DNA of 64,000 bases. It comes from Staphylococcus succinus. Lineage in GTDB: Bacteria; Bacillota; Bacilli; Staphylococcales; Staphylococcaceae. Within the stretch, counting starts at the first letter, position 1, and each line of letters starts with the position of its first letter. Shown here piece after piece: positions 32,856-39,406 of the stretch. Below the pieces are notes generated by a model. That model was not told the DNA's origin, searched no databases, and saw nothing but the letters and a program-made list of their open reading frames with translations. Made by a program: the position numbers and the translations under genes. Location of the stretch: NCBI RefSeq assembly GCF_029024945.1, contig NZ_CP118976.1, forward strand, positions 868,001 to 932,000, in the 5' to 3' direction.

Positions 32856-33817
32856 AACGACTATTAGCGATTGGCGAAGCTTTAATTGATTTTATACCTA
32901 ATACGACAGACTCTAAATTAAAAGATGTCGAAGGATTTTCGAGACAAGTAGGAGGCGCACCTTGCAATGTAGCGAGTGCTACTACTAAATTAGGTGGTAA
33001 AGCTGAAATGATTACCCAATTAGGTAATGATGCATTTGGTGATTTAATTGTAGAAACAATAGAGGATATAGGTGTCAATACCAACTATATTAAACGTACA
33101 AACGAAGCCAATACTGCATTAGCTTTTGTCAGTTTGACAAAAGAAGGAGAACGAGATTTTTCTTTTTATCGGAAGCCTTCCGCTGATATGCTCTATCAAC
33201 CAGAGTATATTCAGGATATTGATGTAACACAAGATGATGTATTGCATTTTTGTTCTGTTGATTTAGTGGAGAGTCCAATGAAGCAAGCACATAAAGCTTT
33301 AATTAAAAAAGTGAGCATTGCAGGAGGCACAATAGTTTTTGATCCTAATGTACGATTGCCACTATGGGAAAACGAAGCGGATTGTAAACATGCAATTCAA
33401 GAATTCATACCACTTGCCAATATAGTTAAAATTTCGGATGAAGAGTTAACTTTTGTCACCGGTCAGAATGAAGAACTACAAGCTATTCAATGGTTATTTC
33501 AAGGTAAAGTTGAAGCGGTAATTTATACGAAAGGTCCAGACGGGGCTGTGATTTATTTGAAAGATGGCACGGTAGTTGAACAACCAGGATTTAAAGTGAC
33601 GGCCGTTGATACTACTGGAGCAGGTGATGCCTTTATTGGTGCGTTAATAAGTAAATTATTGACTTCCGAATGTAATGAGCCAATTCAATTATTAAAAAAT
33701 AATGGTCATGCCATACTTGAATTCAGTAATTATGTAGCAGCCATGGTTACAACTCAATATGGAGCAATTGGAAGTATTCCTACTATAGACGAAGTAAACA
33801 AAGCTTTGATTAAATAA
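32852..33817 (+). CDS. scrK: Fructokinase, PfkB family
   Basis: 321 residues. The PfkB N-terminal GGAPCNVASATTKLGG and the C-terminal anion-hole/catalytic-base motif DTTGAGDAFIGAL are clear. It phosphorylates fructose released by ScrB and is translationally coupled to it by a 4-base overlap. The scrK symbol rests on operon context. Confidence 0.92.
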   Translation: MKRLLAIGEALIDFIPNTTDSKLKDVEGFSRQVGGAPCNVASATTKLGGKAEMITQLGNDAFGDLIVETIEDIGVNTNYIKRTNEANTALAFVSLTKEGERDFSFYRKPSADMLYQPEYIQDIDVTQDDVLHFCSVDLVESPMKQAHKALIKKVSIAGGTIVFDPNVRLPLWENEADCKHAIQEFIPLANIVKISDEELTFVTGQNEELQAIQWLFQGKVEAVIYTKGPDGAVIYLKDGTVVEQPGFKVTAVDTTGAGDAFIGALISKLLTSECNEPIQLLKNNGHAILEFSNYVAAMVTTQYGAIGSIPTIDEVNKALIK

Positions 33818-33821
33818 CAAT

Positions 33822-33870
33822 AAAAAGAAGACTTAACATGGTGGATAATCACATGTTAAGTCTTCTTTTT
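33822..33870. terminator. Bidirectional terminator between fructokinase and agrA
   Basis: A 19-bp stem (33822-33840 with 33852-33870), rich in A at the left and T at the right, serves both convergent operons. Confidence 0.92.
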
Positions 33871-33875
33871 ATGTA

Positions 33876-34592
33876 TTATATTTTCTTGACGTTTCTCACT
33901 GAAGCATAGCAATGTTCGTTGTTTTTAAAGTAAACAATACGTGATTTAGAATCTATAGACTCTATGTTATGTCGATTTATAACAAAACTATTATGACATC
34001 GGAAGAATCTATCATCAAGTTGATCCAGCTCTTTAAGATTGCCGTAAAATTCGATTTGACGATTATCTAAATGAGCAATTAATCTATGTGATTTAGTAGA
34101 GGATTCGAAAAACATAACATCATCATATTGAACATAGACTGAATTACTGCCACGTTTTAATTCTATCGTTTCCACATTAGATTCTTTGGAAAGTAGTTGC
34201 AATCTAGATTCAGAGGTATTAAGACAATCAATAATTCTTGATTTTAATTCATCAGGGTCATCTTTGAAGATGAAGTCCATAGCAGCAACTTTATACACGA
34301 AAGTAAGATAGGTAAGTTCACTATGACTTGTAACAAAAATAATATTACCGACAGGATCATATTTACGAATTTCACTTGCGAGTTTAATACCATTAATATC
34401 AGAGTTTAATTGAATATCTAAGAAGTAACATCCAATGTCGCTCGTGTTTTTTGAACGTTCTAGTATTTCATAAGGATCATCAGTTGCAACTTCAATTTGC
34501 ATGGGTTTCTCTTCAATCATGATGTAGTTGTTGATGATTGATATCATGTTTTCACGTTGTCTTGCATCATCTTCACATATGAATATTTTCAT
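33876..34592 (-). CDS. agrA: Accessory gene regulator response regulator AgrA
   Basis: 238 residues. Receiver domain with phospho-acceptor aspartate in CYFLDIQLN (about residue 59) and a C-terminal LytTR DNA-binding domain (about 145-238, CHNSFVINRHNIESID). It activates P2 and P3, whose direct repeats are visible upstream of agrB and RNAIII. It follows agrC by 12 bases. Confidence 0.97.
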   Translation of the reverse strand: MKIFICEDDARQRENMISIINNYIMIEEKPMQIEVATDDPYEILERSKNTSDIGCYFLDIQLNSDINGIKLASEIRKYDPVGNIIFVTSHSELTYLTFVYKVAAMDFIFKDDPDELKSRIIDCLNTSESRLQLLSKESNVETIELKRGSNSVYVQYDDVMFFESSTKSHRLIAHLDNRQIEFYGNLKELDQLDDRFFRCHNSFVINRHNIESIDSKSRIVYFKNNEHCYASVRNVKKI

Positions 34593-34604
34593 GTTTTCAC
34601 ATCC

Positions 34605-35909
34605 TTATGAGTCAGAATTTAAAATTTCTACTTTTTGAATAAAGTAGTCATTATCAATGGTTGTATCTAATAAAACATTAGATGTGGCATCAGTCAACTC
34701 TTTTAAAGTAGATAACCCTAGACCACGATTTTTACCTTTTGTAGAGAAATTCTCTTGAAAGAGTGTGTGGATACGTGGCATATTCGGTTCACATTTATTC
34801 ATCACAATAAACATTACTGAATCATCATTGTCTTTAATGAAAGCAATACGAATAAGTGGATCGTCTTCTATTTTTTCGGAAGCTTCTATTGCATTATCAA
34901 GTACGATGCCAATGACTCTGCTTAAATTAATAATAGGCATATCAATTCTCTCTATAGGTTCTGGCACTTCTATACTAATTCTAATACTTTTTTCTTGCGC
35001 TTGTAATATCTTTGTTGTTAATAGACCCTTGATTTCACGGACTTTTAGGTTTTCAATACCGTTAATTTTTATAGTGTTCATTTGCATACTATCTTGCATA
35101 GGTAAAATTTCTTCGTTGAAATATTTTTTTAAACCGTCCATATCACTTTCCCTAATGAATTCAGACATAGTAGATAGTATGTTCACATAATCATGACGGA
35201 ACTTACGCATCTCATTATTAATATTTTCTATTTGTAGAGTATATTTATAATAATTTTCAATTTCCTGCATATTACGCTTGTACTGAATTTGTCGAATAAT
35301 ACTAAAAGAGATAGTAATAATGAGTATAGCAATCGTAATTATGAAAACAGCATACATTACAACTACAAATTTAATATCAGCAAAGGACATTATTTTATTA
35401 GGAACATAAGAATAAAGTAATAACAAGGCTATCAAAAGTAAAGTACCAACAATACTTAAATAAATTTTATTTAATGATAAATCAGATCTTAATAGCTGAT
35501 TCATGAAAAATCTGGCTATAAATGAAAAAAATAAAGTTATTATAGCAAAAATAATTAAATATAATATATTAAAAATCAAACTAGTTTCTATATAATCATA
35601 AATCATTGCAGCTAACCAGATTGATAAAAAATTTGCTATATATAAAATGAAGAAAATAATTAAAATAGAAACAAGACCAATAACTTTGTTCTTAAAATAT
35701 ATAAATATTGCTGAACCTATCAATAAAACGATCATAGCTTTAGTATTGAAAAAGTAAAAAACAATAGTAGAAGGGATTATAATCCCTAAAATAGAAATAT
35801 AATCCCTGAAATTGTAGTTAATATTATTTAATATTTTTATGATGACAAATAAAATTATTGCTTGAAATAACGTTAAAATTATTGAGTTTAAGATTGCCAT
35901 TTTCCACAC
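34605..35909 (-). CDS. agrC: Quorum-sensing histidine kinase AgrC
   Basis: About 431-434 residues. Six or so hydrophobic segments in the first 210 residues form the AIP sensor. The phosphorylated histidine is in RKFRHDYVN (about residue 240), and the ATP-binding domain has IVLDNAIEAS and GRGLGLSTL. Starts at a GTG (35909) or the ATG at 35900. The sensor half is divergent, as expected for agr specificity; the kinase half is conserved. Confidence 0.96.
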   Translation of the reverse strand: MWKMAILNSIILTLFQAIILFVIIKILNNINYNFRDYISILGIIIPSTIVFYFFNTKAMIVLLIGSAIFIYFKNKVIGLVSILIIFFILYIANFLSIWLAAMIYDYIETSLIFNILYLIIFAIITLFFSFIARFFMNQLLRSDLSLNKIYLSIVGTLLLIALLLLYSYVPNKIMSFADIKFVVVMYAVFIITIAILIITISFSIIRQIQYKRNMQEIENYYKYTLQIENINNEMRKFRHDYVNILSTMSEFIRESDMDGLKKYFNEEILPMQDSMQMNTIKINGIENLKVREIKGLLTTKILQAQEKSIRISIEVPEPIERIDMPIINLSRVIGIVLDNAIEASEKIEDDPLIRIAFIKDNDDSVMFIVMNKCEPNMPRIHTLFQENFSTKGKNRGLGLSTLKELTDATSNVLLDTTIDNDYFIQKVEILNSDS

Positions 35910-35925
35910 ACTTTCTAAAGAAACA

Positions 35926-36063
35926 TTATTCGTACAATTTAGTTATTTCTGATGGTACTTCAGGCTCATCAAAAAAACCACCGCAAGGTTTTGCTCCTGC
36001 AATCACACCTAGTACTGAGAAAAATTTAGCAAATAAGTTTAAAATAGATTCAAAAATATTCAT
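35926..36063 (-). CDS. agrD: Autoinducing peptide precursor AgrD
   Basis: 45 residues: an amphipathic N-terminal leader (MNIFESILNLFAKFFSVLG), the AIP segment GAKPCGGFF, and the acidic tail starting DEPEVPSE. By family rule the cysteine and the residue four positions later form the thiolactone, so the ring is C-G-G-F-F. The ATG overlaps the agrB stop (ATGA). I recall GAKPCGGFF as the S. xylosus signal. A longer plus-strand frame across this region is spurious. Confidence 0.95.
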   Translation of the reverse strand: MNIFESILNLFAKFFSVLGVIAGAKPCGGFFDEPEVPSEITKLYE

Positions 36064-36635
36064 GATTTAACATCCTCCTTAGGGAAAAATATAGGTAGTT
36101 GAGTTCCTGCAATTAATACAATACCCAAAAGTATTAATTGTTGGTAAGAATCTTTGAAAAAAACTGAAATAATTAATAATAATAAAGTTACGACAATTGT
36201 TTTGGATTTTTTTCTTTTTTTCAATCTTATTGGAATTGGTTGTTTTTTTGTTTCTGCTGGTGCATAAATTACTAAAACAACAAAGCCAATGATTGCTAAT
36301 GAATACATAAACAGACTAGACACGTTCATATACCCTAAAAGCCAAGGTAATAAAACAAAAAATAATAAATTTTGCATATGACATAGTAATGAAGATTTTG
36401 CATGAGCTCCATGTGCATATAGTCTAATGAAAAAATATGATAAATGTACAGTCAGTGTATAAAGAAAGAGATGGCATAGGATTGAAACGCCATATGTTAC
36501 TAATGCTTTAAAAAAGTTACTGACAACTACTTGCATTCCCAAACGCATCTTTAAATATTCAATGTGTTCTAAGTTATTGCGCTGTTGTAAGTATTTTGAA
36601 AACTTATCAATTTTATTATCAATTAACTTTGACAT
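36060..36635 (-). CDS. agrB: AIP-processing membrane protease AgrB
   Basis: 191 residues from the ATG at 36635 (MSKLIDNKIDKFSKYL), 7 bases after AAGGAG; an upstream in-frame start at 36665 lacks a ribosome site. Catalytic histidine and cysteine lie in RLYAHGAHAKSSLLCH (about residues 74-89). Several membrane helices follow. It cleaves the AgrD C-terminus and forms the thiolactone. Confidence 0.96.
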   Translation of the reverse strand: MSKLIDNKIDKFSKYLQQRNNLEHIEYLKMRLGMQVVVSNFFKALVTYGVSILCHLFLYTLTVHLSYFFIRLYAHGAHAKSSLLCHMQNLLFFVLLPWLLGYMNVSSLFMYSLAIIGFVVLVIYAPAETKKQPIPIRLKKRKKSKTIVVTLLLLIISVFFKDSYQQLILLGIVLIAGTQLPIFFPKEDVKS

Positions 36636-36656
36636 TGCGTTTCTCTCCTTATGCGT

Positions 36657-36723
36657 ATTATACAATTTTAATTAAGTTTTAGGCGTCTTATTGCGTAACT
36701 GTATATTTTGTGTTCCTAACTGT
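36657..36723 (-). promoter_or_regulatory. agr P2 promoter with AgrA direct repeats
   Basis: On the minus strand, ACAGTTAGG (36715-36723) and ACAGTTACG (36694-36702) are spaced 21 bp start to start, with a perfect -10 TATAAT (36657-36662) 31 bp beyond. There is no good -35, as expected for an AgrA-dependent promoter. It drives agrBDCA. Confidence 0.88.
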
Positions 36724-36763
36724 TGAAAATCTATATCTGTTCAATTTTAACATATATTTTTGT

Positions 36764-36830
36764 ACAGTTAAGAATAAAATATTACAAGTTAAGGAATTTT
36801 TAACGAAGTACGTAAAATACATGGTTTAAT
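36764..36830 (+). promoter_or_regulatory. agr P3 promoter with AgrA direct repeats
   Basis: On the plus strand, ACAGTTAAG (36764-36772) and CAAGTTAAG (36785-36793) are again 21 bp apart, and TTTAAT (36825-36830) lies 31 bp beyond. The geometry is identical to P2; the weaker second repeat and -10 suggest P3 needs more AgrA. Confidence 0.85.
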
Positions 36831-37032
36831 GTACTTGTATCACAAAGAAGTGATAAACATTTTACAAATCATCTAATAACTTTTGTTTGAATGATGATGT
36901 TAATTAGGCTTAAGAGCAGGGGCCTAATTAATTAACTAATATTGTAGCTCTACTTTCTTCGTATAGTTGTTATAGTTACAAATTAGTTCTCGTTTTTCAA
37001 TTCTTTGAATACAAACAGAGGAGGCTGATGTA

Positions 37033-37077
37033 GTGACAAATGACATTCCAGCAGCAATTAGTGGTTTTGTAAAATAG
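37033..37077 (+). pseudogene. hld: Truncated delta-toxin (hld) frame in RNAIII, 14 codons
   Basis: A GTG 9 bases after GAGGAGG opens VTNDIPAAISGFVK and then TAG. It aligns without gaps to the first 14 residues of S. aureus delta-toxin (D4, I5, I9, V13, K14 identical). The stop stands where the conserved tryptophan codon TGG should be. After it, no delta-toxin C-terminal half can be recognised. It may still be translated as a 14-residue peptide. Confidence 0.65.
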
Positions 37078-37573
37078 TACTAACAAGTACATAAGTGCTT
37101 AATTTATTAAGCAAACTTGTTTGATTTGTAGAATATTCCCAATTCTCCTATCGACTTGTATTTATTTCAGATTTGTAGACCTTCCCAGTCTCGAATCGAG
37201 AATCATTTTAATTATTCAGATTTGCAGACCTTTCCCAGTCTCTAATCGAGTTTCATTTAATTACTTGGATTTGTAGACCTTTCCCAGTCTCGAATCAAGA
37301 ATCATTTTAATTATTCGCATTTGAAGAACATTCCCAATCTCAAAGCGGATACTATTTAGATTTGTAGACCCTTCCCAGTCTCAAGTCAAATAACATTTTA
37401 ACATTGTCTATAACAGAGACAATTTAAAGTATTAACATGTAAGCTATCGTAAACATCATTCAATTTATCATTATAATCGGTAAATTCACTAAATTTTTTT
37501 CATAATTAATAACATCCCCAAAAATAGATAGAGAAATAACTGTAAAACATTCCCTTAATAATAAGTTACAAAA

Positions 37574-37604
37574 ACCGTGAGCCCCTCCCAAGCTCACGGT
37601 TTTT
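37574..37604 (+). terminator. RNAIII terminator hairpin
   Basis: Stem ACCGTGAGC/GCTCACGGT with loop CCCCTCCCA and a T run. The C-rich loop resembles the S. aureus RNAIII terminator hairpin, which also takes part in target pairing. Confidence 0.9.
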
Positions 37605-37613
37605 ATTATGCTA

Positions 37614-38399
37614 TTATTTATATAAATGTGGTCTTAAGTTTTTAAAGACAGGTATTGCTTCACGTTGTGCTGTGACTTCATCTAAATCTAATGAACATGA
37701 TAAATGGTCAGGTTTATCTTTTAATTGTGCAATAATTTCACCATTTGGATTAATTACAAGAGAATGTCCTGCATATTGAGTCTTTCCATCATCGCCACAA
37801 CCATTACAAGCTACAACATATATATCATTTTCAATTGCACGTGCTTTTAAAAGGGCGATCCAATGATCTACTCTTACTTCAGGCCATTGAGCAACGTAAA
37901 ACACAATTTGTGCTTCCTTTCTAGCGGGATAGCGTAGTAATTCGGGAAAGCGGAGGTCGTAACATATAATTTGTGTTACTTTTGCTCCATTAGATAAGGT
38001 GAATGCTTCGGGCACAGCATTTCCAGCAGATAAATAACTAGGTTCATTGAGCATTGGTACAAGGTGGACTTTATTATAGCTATTGATCAAATAACCATTT
38101 CTTGATACTGCAAAAGCAGTGTTATAAATATCGCCTTTTAAATTATTTGATACAGATCCTGCAATGACATCGACTTTATATTGGATAGCGAGTTTGGAAA
38201 TAAATTCAAAACTTCTTGATAATTGATTATCTGATAATTCTTTTAATTGGGGTAGGGCATAACCATTGTTCCACATTTCTGGTAAGACTACGATATCTGT
38301 TTCTGACGTGACATATTCTGCAAACCAATTTGTAATTGTTTCTTCATTTAAAGAAACATTGGCTGGTTCAACTTTAAATTGAAATATTTCTATATTCAT
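37614..38399 (-). CDS. Carbon-nitrogen hydrolase (nitrilase superfamily)
   Basis: 261 residues. The catalytic Glu-Lys-Cys triad is visible: VVLPEMWNNGY (Glu about 41), YNKVHLVP (Lys about 110) and IICYDLRFPE (Cys about 147). Staphylococci have an orthologue at this site, convergent with RNAIII. The amidase resembles YafV/omega-amidase types. Substrate not assignable. Confidence 0.9.
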   Translation of the reverse strand: MNIEIFQFKVEPANVSLNEETITNWFAEYVTSETDIVVLPEMWNNGYALPQLKELSDNQLSRSFEFISKLAIQYKVDVIAGSVSNNLKGDIYNTAFAVSRNGYLINSYNKVHLVPMLNEPSYLSAGNAVPEAFTLSNGAKVTQIICYDLRFPELLRYPARKEAQIVFYVAQWPEVRVDHWIALLKARAIENDIYVVACNGCGDDGKTQYAGHSLVINPNGEIIAQLKDKPDHLSCSLDLDEVTAQREAIPVFKNLRPHLYK

Positions 38400-38512
38400 C
38401 TCTATCGCCCCTTAGCTTAGTGTTAGGACAAATATACTAGATATAAATGTATAATTCAAAATTAATATAAGATTTTTTAAATAGTTCAATTCAATCATAA
38501 GTAACAAATAAT

Positions 38513-38551
38513 AAAACTGTCGATAATGAAAGGGTCATTATCGACAGTTTT
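38513..38551 (-). terminator. Terminator after the nitroreductase gene
   Basis: Stem AAAACTGTCGATAATGA/TCATTATCGACAGTTTT with a 5-nt loop, flanked by A/T runs, between the nitroreductase and hydrolase genes, both on the minus strand. Confidence 0.85.
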
Positions 38552-38586
38552 ATTTTGATTTATAAATGATTATTTAGCTATATTAA

Positions 38587-39216
38587 TTATTTTCTAACTA
38601 AAAAGCGTTTGCTTACATCATGAAATTCTTTATCGCCAGCTTCTTCACGAATATTCCCGAAAGGCATTTGTGCTACTAATTTCCATGTGTTAGGAATTTC
38701 GAAAGTTTCAGTTACAGCTGCGTCAACTAATGGATTATAGTGTTGTAATGATGCCCCTACGCCTTCAGTACTCAAAGCAGTCCAAATTGCAAATTGGTGC
38801 ATTGCATTTGTTTGGCTTGACCAAATAGCAAAATTCTCAGCATAATTAGGCATTTGATTCTGTAAACCTTCAATTACTTCTTGATCTTCAAAGTAGAGGA
38901 TTGTGCCGTGTGAATGTTTGAAGTTATCAATTTTATCAGAAGTAGGTTGGAAATCACGGTCATCGCCCATAACTTTTTTCAGTTCATCTTTAGCAATGTT
39001 CCAAAATTTATTATGGTTATCATTTAATAACAATACGATTCTTGTTGATTGAGAGTTAAATGAAGACGGTACGTGTTTGATTGCATGCTCTATAATGCTT
39101 TCTACCTCATTGTCAGAAATTGAAATATCTTGATCTAAGCTATAGATTGTACGTCTTGATTCTATTGCATTTTGAAAAGTAGTTAAGCTACTTGTATTTT
39201 TACTAAAAAGTCCCAT
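38587..39216 (-). CDS. Nitroreductase family FMN-dependent oxidoreductase
   Basis: 209 residues. N-terminal AIESRRTIYSLDQDISIS is the FMN-phosphate binding region of the HBN/NfsB-type branch; SSFNSQSTRIVLL and the C-terminal VAQMPFGNI complete the family pattern. A GGAGT ribosome site precedes the ATG. Substrates unknown. Confidence 0.88.
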   Translation of the reverse strand: MGLFSKNTSSLTTFQNAIESRRTIYSLDQDISISDNEVESIIEHAIKHVPSSFNSQSTRIVLLLNDNHNKFWNIAKDELKKVMGDDRDFQPTSDKIDNFKHSHGTILYFEDQEVIEGLQNQMPNYAENFAIWSSQTNAMHQFAIWTALSTEGVGASLQHYNPLVDAAVTETFEIPNTWKLVAQMPFGNIREEAGDKEFHDVSKRFLVRK

Positions 39217-39406
39217 TGTGAAAACTCCTTCTTAATCTAATTTATATATCAAGTATAATAATTATATTCGAGTTTGTAAATAGGGTTTTACATAAAATTT
39301 CAAAAAGGTTAATATTATCTTTCAAAACCTTACTTTTAATGAAAAAAACTACGATTTCTAATATACTAAGTTATGATAGTGAAAAATTCTTTTAGGAGGT
39401 GAGTGT

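Larger units (their letters stand above)
36837..37604 (+). ncRNA. RNAIII: RNAIII, agr effector RNA
   Basis: Placed from P3 geometry (start about 36837) to the intrinsic terminator, about 770 nt; S. aureus RNAIII is 514 nt. It contains the short hld-like frame and then six loops with TTCCCA or TTCCCAA cores (near 37136, 37182, 37232, 37281, 37331 and 37372). These are C-rich loops that in S. aureus pair with Shine-Dalgarno sequences of targets. Four of them sit in near-repeats of 42-50 nt (GTAGAC-CTTCCCA-GTCT flanked by GATT/AATC). Target genes cannot be read from the window. Confidence 0.88.

Noticed and set aside
35858..36070. Plus-strand 70-codon frame across agrD
   Set aside because: It is antisense to agrD/agrC; agrD on the minus strand has the family features.
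36860..37580. Additional PSM genes in the RNAIII region
   Set aside because: Apart from the 14-codon hld-like frame, no start with a ribosome site leads to an amphipathic peptide.
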